Below, piece after piece: positions 6,889-15,728 of a stretch of DNA of 64,000 nucleotides (the stretch's first letter is position 1; each line of letters starts with the position of its first letter). The notes below the pieces were generated by a model. That model did no database searches. It was not told the origin of the DNA and saw only the letters and a program-made list of their open reading frames with translations. This stretch comes from an uncultured Pelagibacteraceae bacterium (GTDB lineage Bacteria > Pseudomonadota > Alphaproteobacteria > Pelagibacterales > Pelagibacteraceae), in the NCBI GenBank assembly GCA_902628965.1, contig CACOPB010000003.1:1-64000 (forward strand), given 5' to 3'. Made by a program: the position numbers and the translations under genes.

Positions 6889-9576
6889 ATGAAAAAAAAA
6901 GATCTGTATTACGAAAGGATACCTACAAAACTTTTAAGAGAGGACATTAGGTATCTAGGAAATATATTAGGTAGAGTTATAAAAAAACAAGAAGGTGAAA
7001 GTTTTTTTAATTTAGTTGAAAAAATTAGAAAATTATCAAAAGCAAATAAAGCAAATAATAACTCAAAACACTCCTACAATAGAATAATAAGAGAAATTAA
7101 AAAATTAAATCCTAAAAGTACTTTCAAACTTACAAGAGCTTTTACTCATTTTATGAATTTTATTAATCTTGCTGAGTCAATTGATGCCTCAAGAAGTCTT
7201 AATATTTATGAAAATGATAAAAGAAATGTTTCAAATAAAAATATATTTATTGAGGAAATTTTTGAAGAGCTATTTGAAAATAAAAAGATACCAGAATCTA
7301 AAATATATAATCTTGCAAAAAATTTAAATATAGGAATTGTACTTACTGCTCATCCGACTGAAGTTAAAAGAAGAACTTTAATTCAAAAATATCACACTAT
7401 TACAGAAATACTTGAACAAAGAGAACTTTTAAAAAATTTTCCTACAAAATTAAAATTACTTGATAAAAAACTTTATGATGAATTTACCATCATATGGAAT
7501 ACGGATGACCTAAAAAGAGTAAGACCAACTCCATTTGATGAAGCAAGATGGGGTTTGGCAATTATTGAAGATAGTTTATGGGATACAATACCAAAAGTTT
7601 ATCGAAGACTTAATTCTATATTTGTTCAAAACATGGGTAAAGGCTTGCCAAAAAATTTTAATCCAATCGAGTTTGGTTCGTGGATGGGTGGAGATAGAGA
7701 TGGCAATCCGTTTGTAACGTCTAAAGTTACTAAAGAAGTCATACTTTTATCTCGATGGGAAGCTGCAAAACTTTATGAAAAAGCACTTACTAAAATTATT
7801 AGATCATATTCAATGCAAAATTGTTCAAAAAAAATACTTAACAAGGTTGGTAATACATATGAACCTTATAGAGTTTTTTTGAGACCGTTAAGAGATAAAA
7901 TGAGAAATACACATAGATTAATTGAACAACATTTAATCCATAAAAAACCATTAGATCAAAAAAAATTGTTGAGTACTAAAGAAGAAATTTTAAAACCTCT
8001 TAGAGTAGTGAGAGAATCTCTAGAGGAAAATCAAAACGAAAATATTGCAAGCGGTGAATTACTTGATTTAATGAGACGAGCCAAATGTTTCGGTATTAAT
8101 TTAGCTAGATTGGATATTAGACAAGAGTCTTCTAGACATGCTCAATTAATGAATGAAATAATCAAAAGAAAATTTAATAAAAATTACGGTCAGTTACCAG
8201 AGAATAAAAAAGTGGATCTTTTAAAATCATTAATTTTATCAAAAAAAAATATCATTAATAAATTTAATTTTAACAATAAAGAAAATAAGGAAGTTTGGTC
8301 AACTTTCCAGGCTTTAGCTGGAGAGCCTGCTGAATGTTTGGGCGCATATGTTATTTCAATGACAACCTCTGCATCAGATATTTTATCAATTTCATTTTTA
8401 CAAAAAGAAGCAAAAATTAAAGAAAAATTAAGAGTTGTTCCTTTATTTGAGACTTTAGATGATTTGATAAATGCTAAGTCTATAATGGAGAATTTATTTT
8501 CTAAAACTTGGTACAGAAAACTAATTAAGAATAAGCAGGAAGTGATGATTGGTTATTCAGACTCAAGCAAAGATGCAGGAAAAATTTGTGCCAGTTGGCA
8601 CCAGTATAAAGCTCAGGAGCAAATTGTTAAATTAGCAAAAAAATATGGAATACAGGTAGTTTTTTTTCATGGAAGAGGTGGATCGGCTGGTAGAGGCGGA
8701 GGACCTATTCAGGCAACTTTAAGATCACAGCCTCCAAATTCTGTTAATGGGAAAATCAGAATCACTGATCAAGGAGAAGTAATTCAGCAAAAATATGGAT
8801 ACGAACCTTTAGCCAAGTATAATTTATGCAGCTACATTGGTGCTGTAACAGAAGCAACCTTAAATCCACCACCTGCTCCAAAAAATAATTGGAGAACATT
8901 AATAGAAAAAATGTCAGACATTTCTAAAAGCTCATATAGGAAAAACATAAATCAAAGCTCAGAATTTATTAAGTATTTTAAAACCGTAACACCTCATGTC
9001 GCCCTTGGAAAATTGTCAATAGGTTCAAGGCCTTCTAAAAGAAAAAATGTTGATAATATAAAAAGTTTAAGAGCAATACCTTGGGTTTTTGCTTGGACAC
9101 AAATAAGATTAATGCTGCCAGCTTGGCTGGGAAGTGCTGAAGCGTTGAGGTATGCAAATATAAAACAATTTAGAAAAACTCTCTATGAAATGGAAAAAAA
9201 CTGGCCATTTTTTAATTCTATGCTTGATATGCTTGATATGGTTATTTCAAAAGCTGATCCAGATATTTCAAAAATTTATGAAGAATATTTAGCTGATAAA
9301 AAACTTAAAAGAGTTGGTCAAAAACTTAGATTTCAATTTGAAGCAATTAAAGAACTTAATAAAAAAATTACACCTAAAGAAATTATCAAATTAAGAAAAG
9401 AGTTTAGAACTTCAGTAATTGTAAGAAATATTTATTCAGAGGTTTTAAATATAATTCAACCAATCGTAATTAGTAAAATTAAAAAAAATAAAAACAAAAA
9501 AAATAAAAAATATTTAAATGATTCTCTTCTTACATCAATCGCAGGTATTTCTGCTGCTATGAAAAATACTGGTTAA
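6889..9576 (+). CDS. ppc: Phosphoenolpyruvate carboxylase
   Basis: The 895-residue length is close to the usual 880-930. It carries the catalytic His at 155 in VLTAHPTEVKRRT, the GSWMGGDRDGNPFVT segment near 263-277, the FHGRGGSAGRGGGP phosphate loop near 593-606, the ITDQGE motif and the C-terminal NTG end. The enzyme fixes bicarbonate onto phosphoenolpyruvate to give oxaloacetate for the TCA cycle. The gene stands alone, with a 70-base leader and ccdA starting at the next base after its stop. Lys-rich segments in the N-terminal 130 residues reflect the base composition of the genome. Identification is secure. Confidence 0.97.
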   Translation: MKKKDLYYERIPTKLLREDIRYLGNILGRVIKKQEGESFFNLVEKIRKLSKANKANNNSKHSYNRIIREIKKLNPKSTFKLTRAFTHFMNFINLAESIDASRSLNIYENDKRNVSNKNIFIEEIFEELFENKKIPESKIYNLAKNLNIGIVLTAHPTEVKRRTLIQKYHTITEILEQRELLKNFPTKLKLLDKKLYDEFTIIWNTDDLKRVRPTPFDEARWGLAIIEDSLWDTIPKVYRRLNSIFVQNMGKGLPKNFNPIEFGSWMGGDRDGNPFVTSKVTKEVILLSRWEAAKLYEKALTKIIRSYSMQNCSKKILNKVGNTYEPYRVFLRPLRDKMRNTHRLIEQHLIHKKPLDQKKLLSTKEEILKPLRVVRESLEENQNENIASGELLDLMRRAKCFGINLARLDIRQESSRHAQLMNEIIKRKFNKNYGQLPENKKVDLLKSLILSKKNIINKFNFNNKENKEVWSTFQALAGEPAECLGAYVISMTTSASDILSISFLQKEAKIKEKLRVVPLFETLDDLINAKSIMENLFSKTWYRKLIKNKQEVMIGYSDSSKDAGKICASWHQYKAQEQIVKLAKKYGIQVVFFHGRGGSAGRGGGPIQATLRSQPPNSVNGKIRITDQGEVIQQKYGYEPLAKYNLCSYIGAVTEATLNPPPAPKNNWRTLIEKMSDISKSSYRKNINQSSEFIKYFKTVTPHVALGKLSIGSRPSKRKNVDNIKSLRAIPWVFAWTQIRLMLPAWLGSAEALRYANIKQFRKTLYEMEKNWPFFNSMLDMLDMVISKADPDISKIYEEYLADKKLKRVGQKLRFQFEAIKELNKKITPKEIIKLRKEFRTSVIVRNIYSEVLNIIQPIVISKIKKNKNKKNKKYLNDSLLTSIAGISAAMKNTG

Positions 9577-10284
9577 ATGCTTGAATTCTTAATTGCTTTT
9601 GGAGCTGGGTTAATAAGTTTTTTGTCTCCATGTGTACTACCTTTGATACCTGGATATATTTCTTATATCTCAGGCCAGTCATTGCAAAATATATTAGACT
9701 CAAAAAAAATAAATTTATTTCCTCTTGTTCTATTTTGTTTAGGTTTTTCAAGTGTATTTATAATTTTAGGAGCCTCTGCTTCATTTTTGGGGCAAGCACT
9801 TTTGCAAAATTCAGAAATTCTCAGAATAATTGCTGGTATTATTATAATTATTTTCTCACTTCAATTAATCGGTTTAATAAATATTTCTTATTTGAATTTT
9901 GAAAAAAGATTTGATGCAAAAAAATCCAAAAATATTTTTTTTCCGTATATAATCGGTTTAGCTTTTGGATTTGGATGGACGCCTTGTATTGGACCTATTT
10001 TAGGTTCAATATTAGCTCTAGCATCAATAGAAGAAACATTATCAAGAGCAATTTTATTGCTAATTTTTTACTCTTTAGGTCTTGCTATACCATTTGTATT
10101 ATCGGGATATTTAATTCAAAGATTTTTATTGTTATCTAAAAATTTCAAAAAAAATATTAACTTGATATCCAAATCAGGAGGTATCATTCTTTTAGTTACA
10201 GGCGTTTTGATATTAACCAATCAACTACAAGCAGTTGGTTTCTATATAATTGAAATCTTTCCATTTATGCAGAAATTCGGATAA
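9577..10284 (+). CDS. ccdA: CcdA-type thiol-disulfide transmembrane protein
   Basis: This 235-residue protein has about six membrane helices. The redox Cys pair is visible as C19 in SFLSPCVLPLIPGY and C137 in FGWTPCIGPI, both standard for CcdA/short DsbD. The family carries electrons from cytoplasmic thioredoxin to periplasmic thioredoxin-like proteins for cytochrome c maturation. The start codon follows the ppc stop codon with no gap, so it must be translated by reinitiation or from a site within the ppc end. There are no cytochrome c maturation genes next to it here. Confidence 0.92.
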   Translation: MLEFLIAFGAGLISFLSPCVLPLIPGYISYISGQSLQNILDSKKINLFPLVLFCLGFSSVFIILGASASFLGQALLQNSEILRIIAGIIIIIFSLQLIGLINISYLNFEKRFDAKKSKNIFFPYIIGLAFGFGWTPCIGPILGSILALASIEETLSRAILLLIFYSLGLAIPFVLSGYLIQRFLLLSKNFKKNINLISKSGGIILLVTGVLILTNQLQAVGFYIIEIFPFMQKFG

Positions 10285-10293
10285 AAGGTATTA

Positions 10294-10881
10294 ATGAAGA
10301 TTTACCAAATAGATTGCAGTGCTCGTAAAAAAGGTTCAACTTCTAGAGCTTTAGCAAAAAAACTTTTGGATAAAATTAAAAAACCAGAAGACGAATTAAT
10401 TTATAGAGACCTAGACGATGAGATGCTTTTTGTAAGTGGACTCACAGAATCTGGAATGAAAATTGACGAAAAAGATCAAACACAAGAACATAAAAAAATG
10501 TTTGAACTCTCTGATAAACTTGTAAAAGAATTAAAAGAAAGTGATGTCATAATAATTTCAGCACCAATTTATAATTATGGTCCTCCAGCAACACTCAAAG
10601 CTTGGTCAGATTTAGCAGCTAGAATAGGTGAGACTTTTAGATTTAAATCAAATGGTAGAAGAGAAGGTCTATTAAAAAATAAACATGCTTATCTAGTTAT
10701 TACTTCTGGTGGAACAAAATTAAATAGCTCCGAAGATTTTTTAACTCCTTGGTTAAAATTTATCCTTAATTTTTTTGGGATAGAAAAAGTAGACGTAATA
10801 AGTGCAGACCAAATGGCGCTAGATTATGAAAAATCAATCAAAGAAGCTGAAGCGCAAATAGAAAATTTATTTAAAGATTAA
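10294..10881 (+). CDS. Flavodoxin-fold FMN-dependent azoreductase-like NADH oxidoreductase
   Basis: This 195-residue flavodoxin-fold protein has an FMN phosphate-binding loop near the N-terminus (SARKKGSTSR) and the AzoR-type segment PIYNYGPPATLKAW, then ARIGETF, near residues 93-115. A glycine-rich TSGG loop at about 139 lines the flavin. AzoR-type enzymes reduce quinones and azo compounds with NAD(P)H. The gene follows ccdA by 9 bases, and its last 11 bases overlap the convergent dioxygenase gene. The physiological substrate is unknown. Confidence 0.8.
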   Translation: MKIYQIDCSARKKGSTSRALAKKLLDKIKKPEDELIYRDLDDEMLFVSGLTESGMKIDEKDQTQEHKKMFELSDKLVKELKESDVIIISAPIYNYGPPATLKAWSDLAARIGETFRFKSNGRREGLLKNKHAYLVITSGGTKLNSSEDFLTPWLKFILNFFGIEKVDVISADQMALDYEKSIKEAEAQIENLFKD

Positions 10882-11974
10882 ACTTTCTTTTTAAGTGTCT
10901 AAGTTTTCCCTCGGTACTATCATAATCAATATAACAACCTTGCAAAAATCTCTCACCCTCTTTTGTTTCATAGGCTGTTCTTCCATGCAGTAATCTATGA
11001 TTGTCCATTATCATTAAATCTTTTGGCTCAAGTTTAAATTCAATTCTATATTTATCTGAATTATACATTTCAGATATTTTTTTTCTTGCTTGATAATAAA
11101 TATCTAATTTTTCTTTTTCTAAAATTGGAACGTAGTCTAATCTAGGACTAAATCTTACCTGTTTGAAACTCTTATCTTCATTTAGTTCAATCAAAGGAGA
11201 GATAGTTTCTAAAATCACCTCTTTATCTATGAATCTAAATCTAACTTTTACTTCAGTTAAAATCTTATAAAATTCTGGATATTGGTTTTTTAAATCTTCA
11301 GTGACTGTATAACCATCTACCAAAGTTGATAATCCACCTGAAACTTTACTCTCTATACAATGTAAAAGCTGAATACATGGAACAGGATTTCTATAAGGAT
11401 TGTCTGTATGAGGTGCCAAAGCTAATGATGTATAAGCCAGGTCGTTTGGATCTGGTTTAGATTTTACGTCAAAATATTCACCAAAATTTGTTCTTCGAAC
11501 ACTACCTATAGAATTTGCAAATTCCACGATGTAATTTTTTGATGTTGGAATATTTTTTACTATAACAAATCCATACTTGTAAAAAGAAACAAGCAGATCA
11601 TACATCTCTTTAGTCTCAAAAAAATTTTCTTTGTATTCAAAATTTTTTATATTTTGTAAAGTTGAGTCCCATTTGATTTTTTCAATAGAACTTATGACAG
11701 TATCTTCTTTAGAAAACTCAAAAGTAATTTTATCAATTTCAAGTTTTGAATTTACACCATCATTAAAATCCACTTCTAAGTATTTTTCATTAAGATTTAC
11801 TTTATTTATTGATACATCATTACTTAAGAAAGTCGGATCAAAAAGTCTTTGTTGAGTACCTTTGTCTAAATACTCCTCACCATTTACTCTTTCACGTAAC
11901 CAGAATGGGTGAATTTCTTTTTTTTCAGACCCATTATTAAAATAAACCTTATTTTTAACTAATTCGATTTTCAT
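10871..11974 (-). CDS. TauD/TfdA-type dioxygenase related to gamma-butyrobetaine hydroxylase
   Basis: This 367-residue protein has an N-terminal GBBH-like domain (HPFWLRER near 22-29) and a C-terminal Fe(II)/2-oxoglutarate dioxygenase domain. The iron ligands are H189 and D191 (APHTDNPYR) and H330 (DNHRLLHGRTAY). The N-terminal domain of classical gamma-butyrobetaine and trimethyllysine hydroxylases binds zinc through cysteines after WLR; these cysteines are absent here. The likely role is hydroxylation of a betaine or related small molecule, but the substrate is not certain. It is a single gene, convergent with and overlapping the azoreductase-like gene. Confidence 0.82.
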   Translation of the reverse strand: MKIELVKNKVYFNNGSEKKEIHPFWLRERVNGEEYLDKGTQQRLFDPTFLSNDVSINKVNLNEKYLEVDFNDGVNSKLEIDKITFEFSKEDTVISSIEKIKWDSTLQNIKNFEYKENFFETKEMYDLLVSFYKYGFVIVKNIPTSKNYIVEFANSIGSVRRTNFGEYFDVKSKPDPNDLAYTSLALAPHTDNPYRNPVPCIQLLHCIESKVSGGLSTLVDGYTVTEDLKNQYPEFYKILTEVKVRFRFIDKEVILETISPLIELNEDKSFKQVRFSPRLDYVPILEKEKLDIYYQARKKISEMYNSDKYRIEFKLEPKDLMIMDNHRLLHGRTAYETKEGERFLQGCYIDYDSTEGKLRHLKRKFNL

Positions 11975-12041
11975 ATTTTTAAAACAAGAATTAATTAAAA
12001 TTTAACTTTAATCAACATAAATTAAATAGTAAGAGTTCATT

Positions 12042-12848
12042 GTGAAAAAATTTGATACAAAAAAATATCCAATATATTCAAGCTTTTTAAATCAACTTGC
12101 AATAGATTTAACTAAATTTTACTACTCTAAGTTAGACAAACCATTCAAGATAACCAATAAGATGAAGGGTAAAGGTTACGATCCTGTAACTACATCTGAC
12201 AAGGCATTTGAAAAATTTATAAGATCTAAAATATCTAAAAAATTTCCAAATCACCAAATTATTGGTGAAGAGTATGGTCACAAAAATACAAAAAGTGAGT
12301 TTTCATGGGTAATTGATCCAATTGATGGAACCAGGTCATATGTTGTGGGTAATCCTAGCTGGAGCAATTTAATTTCACTAAATTATAATGGAGAGCCGGT
12401 TTTAGGATTAGCAAATTTTCCTAAAATGAGAAAATATTATTTAAATATAAATAAAAATTCAGCTTATGTTTTTGAAAATAATAAAAAAAGAAAACTTAAA
12501 GTTAATAGTAAATTAAATTTTTATAATGCAAAATTAGCTGCTGCCTTTCATAATCAATTAACTTTAAAGCAACAATCAAAAATTAAAAAATTTATTAAAA
12601 GAATGCAATTTCCATGTTTTGATGCACTAACTTATTGTCAATTAGCAGAAGGAAGACTTGAAATGGTTGCTCAGTGTGCAAATAAGATTTGGGACATTCA
12701 CCCAATTATGCCAATCGTAAGAGCAAGTGGAGCTATAGTAACTACTTGGGGTAATAAAAATCCTGTAGTTGGAGGAAATATTATTGTTTCAAATAATATG
12801 AGTAATCATAAACAGATTTTAAAATTATTAAAACCATTAGCTGAATGA
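12042..12848 (+). CDS. Inositol monophosphatase family phosphatase (histidinol-phosphatase-like)
   Basis: This 268-residue Mg-dependent phosphatase has metal-binding residues E76-E77 (GEEYG), the motif DPIDGTRSY with D92 and D95 at 92-100, and D218 in WDIHPIMP. The C-terminal SGA sequence replaces the common EAGG. Family members act on inositol-1-phosphate, 3'-phosphoadenosine 5'-phosphate or histidinol phosphate, and HisN-type histidinol phosphatases look like this. The start is GTG at 12042. The gene overlaps the DUF924 gene by ATGA. Substrate is undecided. Confidence 0.8.
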   Translation: MKKFDTKKYPIYSSFLNQLAIDLTKFYYSKLDKPFKITNKMKGKGYDPVTTSDKAFEKFIRSKISKKFPNHQIIGEEYGHKNTKSEFSWVIDPIDGTRSYVVGNPSWSNLISLNYNGEPVLGLANFPKMRKYYLNINKNSAYVFENNKKRKLKVNSKLNFYNAKLAAAFHNQLTLKQQSKIKKFIKRMQFPCFDALTYCQLAEGRLEMVAQCANKIWDIHPIMPIVRASGAIVTTWGNKNPVVGGNIIVSNNMSNHKQILKLLKPLAE

Positions 12849-13408
12849 TACCAGAAAGAGCACAAATAATTTTAGATTTCTGGTTTAAAGAAATACCGTC
12901 AGAAATGCGTTTCAAAAAAGATGATGAGATTGATCAAAAAATTAAAGATAATTTTTTAAAAGACTATGAATTAGCGTTTCAAAATGAATATGATGATTGG
13001 CAAGATAATCCTATGAGTTGTTTAGCCTTAGTAATTTTATTTGATCAATTTTCAAGAAACATGTTTAGAAATGATAAAAAGGCTTTCGTGCAAGATCAAA
13101 AAACTAGACTGATTGTAAATGATGCAGTCTATTCTGGTTATTTAGAAGCAATGAATGTAGATCAAAGATTTTTTATGTTGTTACCATTAATTCATAGTGA
13201 AGAAATTAGTGATCATGAAATGGCATATTATTTGTTAAATAAATATTTAAGAGAGCACGAAGGTTACAACAAAATCAAAAAATTTTGGCAAGATCATACA
13301 AGAGTAATTAGACAATTTCACAGGTATCCACATAGAAATGAAATTTTAGGAAGAGAATCTACAGAAGAAGAAATAGAATTTTTAAAAGGTCCAAATTCTT
13401 CTTGGTGA
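12845..13408 (+). CDS. DUF924 family protein
   Basis: This 187-residue, mostly helical protein has the DUF924 hallmarks: DFWF near residue 11, ILFDQFSRNMFR in the middle and HRYPHRNEILGRES near the C-terminus. The structure in the family is a TPR-like helical repeat, and the biochemical role is unknown. It overlaps the phosphatase stop codon and is followed 1 base later by the DUF952 gene, so the three genes are probably one operon. Confidence 0.85.
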   Translation: MIPERAQIILDFWFKEIPSEMRFKKDDEIDQKIKDNFLKDYELAFQNEYDDWQDNPMSCLALVILFDQFSRNMFRNDKKAFVQDQKTRLIVNDAVYSGYLEAMNVDQRFFMLLPLIHSEEISDHEMAYYLLNKYLREHEGYNKIKKFWQDHTRVIRQFHRYPHRNEILGRESTEEEIEFLKGPNSSW

Positions 13409-13409
13409 A

Positions 13410-13781
13410 ATGAACTTAGAATTTATTTTCAAAGTTATAGATAAAGATGAGTGGCAAAAAGCCAAACAATCTGGAACTTTTAGTGGGTCAGAAAAAGACC
13501 TTAAAGATGGATATATTCACTTTTCAGAAGAGGATCAGGTAGAAGAAACATTAAATAAACATTACCCCAAAAAACAAAATCTAGTCTTGTTAAGAGTAAA
13601 TGCTTTTAAGCTTGAACATTTGTTGTGGGAACAAGCATCAAATGGAGATATGTATCCTCATTTATATTCACCTTTAGATATTAGCACGGTTGTAAATGAA
13701 TATGAGTTATCATTAAATGAGGATGGAAGTCATGAGCTTCCAGAAATTTTAAAAAAATATCAGTTTAGTCGACCAAGGTAA
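13410..13781 (+). CDS. DUF952 family protein
   Basis: This 123-residue protein has the DUF952 pattern. An N-terminal IFKVIDKDEW is followed by a GYIHFSEEDQV segment near residues 33-43 and by LLWEQ near 71-75 with MYPHLYSPLD. Members are distantly related to ADP-ribosyl-transferase folds, but no activity is established. It is the last gene of the phosphatase-DUF924-DUF952 operon, and its 3' end overlaps the convergent SMR-like gene by 22 bases, the longest such overlap in the window. Confidence 0.82.
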   Translation: MNLEFIFKVIDKDEWQKAKQSGTFSGSEKDLKDGYIHFSEEDQVEETLNKHYPKKQNLVLLRVNAFKLEHLLWEQASNGDMYPHLYSPLDISTVVNEYELSLNEDGSHELPEILKKYQFSRPR

Positions 13782-14095
13782 TTAACCATTACTACTCCAA
13801 TTATAATTAAAATAATTCCAATAGTTCCATAAATATTAGGTACTTGGTTAAATTTTAATACTGCGAAAAGAACAACTCCTGTAACTGTAAGACCGCTGTA
13901 AGTAGAGTAAGCAAATCCAACTGGAAGTGCTGACATCGCTTTTGCAATAGAAAACATTGTAATACACATAAATAAAATACATAAAACAGAAGGGGTTAGT
14001 TTAGTAAATCCTTCAGAAATTTTAGCAAAACTATTTGATGCAATACCAAATATTATTCCATTAGCTAGAAACAAATATCCTAATAATGGTTTCAT
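13760..14095 (-). CDS. SMR/EmrE-like four-helix membrane protein lacking the essential Glu
   Basis: This 111-residue protein has four membrane helices with clear SMR-family sequence. It carries KISEGFTKLTPS after helix 1, the glycine/serine-rich YSTYSGLTVTGVV helix 3 and a final helix ending in VNYLG. Aligned by KISEGFT to EmrE, the position of the proton- and substrate-binding Glu14 falls on Gly17. Ordinary proton-drug antiport is therefore unlikely for this subunit. It may form a heteromer with the similar protein at 14328-14660; the two genes flank a DUF2798 gene. Possible roles such as flippase or small-solute facilitator are speculation. Confidence 0.78.
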   Translation of the reverse strand: MKPLLGYLFLANGIIFGIASNSFAKISEGFTKLTPSVLCILFMCITMFSIAKAMSALPVGFAYSTYSGLTVTGVVLFAVLKFNQVPNIYGTIGIILIIIGVVMVNYLGRLN

Positions 14096-14097
14096 TT

Positions 14098-14325
14098 TTA
14101 TTCTTTTGATGCAATTTTATTAACTAAAGGTCTCATTAAAGGCGCTAAAGTAAATGCAGCTATTAAAGCAATAGGATATGCAAACATTATAGAATATCCC
14201 CATCTAAAAAAGAAACCATCCGAAATACCTGTATTGACAGCTACAACTACGCCACTCATAATAACACTCATACCTAAGGACATTAAAATCATAAATAAAG
14301 GCTGAGCATATTTTTTATTAATCAT
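14098..14325 (-). CDS. DUF2798 family small membrane protein
   Basis: This 75-residue protein has two membrane helices separated by a short loop (GISDGFFFRWGYS). The pattern MSLGMSVIMSG, then FAYPIALIAAFTLAPL, matches DUF2798, a family of unknown function. It lies 2 bases from each of the two SMR-like genes on the same strand, so the three are almost certainly cotranslated and may form one membrane complex. Confidence 0.78.
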   Translation of the reverse strand: MINKKYAQPLFMILMSLGMSVIMSGVVVAVNTGISDGFFFRWGYSIMFAYPIALIAAFTLAPLMRPLVNKIASKE

Positions 14326-14327
14326 AA

Positions 14328-14660
14328 TTAATTATTACCTAACAGGTTGACCATCAAAACACCAACAATAATAAAAGCTAAACCAATTAACGAATATAAA
14401 TTGGGTACTTGATTAAATCTAATTATACCCACAACTACAGTTGCTATAATTGTTAAGCCTGCAAAGGAAGCATAAGTAATTCCCAATGGTATATTTTTCA
14501 TTACCAGTGAAAGAGCATACATACACAACACAATTGTTATTGCAGTGATTATACTCGGAAATAGAAGTGTAAATCCTTCAGCACTTTTCGCAAAACTGTT
14601 TGAGGTAACTCCCAAGAAAACAGCTATACCTAGAAATAAATAAGATGTGGTAAGACTCAT
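14328..14660 (-). CDS. SMR/EmrE-like four-helix membrane protein lacking the essential Glu (second copy)
   Basis: This 110-residue, four-helix protein is clearly paralogous to the one at 13760-14095. Both contain SNSFAK followed by EGFT after helix 1, both have an FNQVPNLY- or FNQVPNIY-like loop, and both end in VNxLG. By alignment on EGFT the usual Glu14 is again Gly17. Gene pairs of SMR proteins usually make heterodimers, so this is probably the partner of the first copy. It is the first of the three membrane genes and follows the NTF2-like gene by 38 bases. Confidence 0.78.
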   Translation of the reverse strand: MSLTTSYLFLGIAVFLGVTSNSFAKSAEGFTLLFPSIITAITIVLCMYALSLVMKNIPLGITYASFAGLTIIATVVVGIIRFNQVPNLYSLIGLAFIIVGVLMVNLLGNN

Positions 14661-14698
14661 TTAATAATCTTAAATGAAATCTCGCCAAATATAAATAA

Positions 14699-15019
14699 TT
14701 ATTTTGGCATTGGAGTAGCGCCAGTTTCTAAACTTATAATTTTTCCATTATTATATTTATAAACTGCCATTACAGCCTCTACATTTCCATCATCAAAAGT
14801 AACAAATGAATGATGAACACCAACTTCATCATTTTCATAAACAACTCTAGCTTTATCCTGATTAATGTCGCCACTCATTGCCCATTTGATAACATCAACT
14901 TTGCCTAATACATTTCCTGATTTATGCATTGTGAATTTAAAATTGTCATGTAACAACTCATTCATCACTGCTTCATCTTTATTTTTAATTGCAGCACTAT
15001 ATTTTTCTAATATAGACAT
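14699..15019 (-). CDS. NTF2-like (SnoaL-type) small protein
   Basis: This 106-residue protein starts MSILEKYSAAIKNKD and continues LLHDNFKFTMHKSG with alternating strands, matching the cone-shaped NTF2/SnoaL fold used by small isomerases, cyclases and ligand-binding proteins. H50-like and D/E residues in the pocket are visible but do not define a substrate. It is the last of five closely spaced small genes (14699-16427) on the minus strand and precedes the SMR-like trio. Confidence 0.65.
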   Translation of the reverse strand: MSILEKYSAAIKNKDEAVMNELLHDNFKFTMHKSGNVLGKVDVIKWAMSGDINQDKARVVYENDEVGVHHSFVTFDDGNVEAVMAVYKYNNGKIISLETGATPMPK

Positions 15020-15034
15020 ATTATACCTTTCTAT

Positions 15035-15358
15035 TTACTCACCTGGTTTTATAAATTTTTTTCCAGCATCTGCAGCTTTATTAAATGTTTTGTTATAATC
15101 AAACACTTCGTGAATCATAATATCTTCCATTAATCCTGCATTCATAATTGCAACTTTCATGCCTAGAACACTCTCATAATCACCTTCAATTACATTGATT
15201 ACGTCAAATCTTCCTCTAACCCATTCATAGCTATGAAACTTTACACCTACAGTGTCACAAATCGCTTTAATAGCTGCACCTCTGTCAGCATTCGGATCAT
15301 TTTGCATCCTTTTAGCAAGATCCCTGCTTATTTTGCCTATTATGTAAAATTTAGACAT
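15035..15358 (-). CDS. GYD-domain-like dimeric alpha/beta-barrel protein
   Basis: This 107-residue protein starts MSKFYIIGKISRD and contains SYEWVRGRFDVINVIEG in the middle. That resembles the GYD family (pattern W..G.YD) of ferredoxin-like-fold proteins of unknown function. It overlaps the cupin gene by one base at 15358 and is 15 bases from the NTF2-like gene. It is part of the five-gene run. The family call is by motif only. Confidence 0.55.
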   Translation of the reverse strand: MSKFYIIGKISRDLAKRMQNDPNADRGAAIKAICDTVGVKFHSYEWVRGRFDVINVIEGDYESVLGMKVAIMNAGLMEDIMIHEVFDYNKTFNKAADAGKKFIKPGE

Positions 15359-15708
15359 TATTCACCCCACATTCCATGAAACTCATATACTACTGCTGGC
15401 TTATCTCCAACAACCCACCCATCATGTCCTGGTTGAATTGAATATGCGTCTCCAGCTTTGTAAGTCATTTCAGTTCCATCATTATGTTTTGCACAAACAG
15501 CTCCAGAAACTATGATGCCTAGATGTGTTGCTTGACAACTATCGCCACCAACTGTCGGTTTAATATCCTTTGACCATTGCCAACCAGGTTGCAAAGTTAG
15601 TCTCATTAACCTTTGATTTCCAACTTTTACAGCTTCAATTTTGGCATTATTAAAATTATTATTAACTTCGTCTGCCTTATCAAATGTTTTTACTTCTACT
15701 CCAGCCAT
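15358..15708 (-). CDS. Cupin-fold protein
   Basis: This 116-residue single-domain cupin has a first cupin motif around H63 (THLGIIVSGAVCAKHNDG) and a second around PGHDGWVVGD near 93-102, followed by VVYEF. Usual metal-ligand positions are partly kept (two His and a Glu are visible). A TCCTCC-type sequence upstream on the plus strand is a strong ribosome-binding site (GGAGG) for this gene. It probably binds a small molecule or acts as a non-haem enzyme; no substrate can be named. Confidence 0.72.
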   Translation of the reverse strand: MAGVEVKTFDKADEVNNNFNNAKIEAVKVGNQRLMRLTLQPGWQWSKDIKPTVGGDSCQATHLGIIVSGAVCAKHNDGTEMTYKAGDAYSIQPGHDGWVVGDKPAVVYEFHGMWGE

Positions 15709-15728
15709 AATTTCCTCCTATCTATTAT

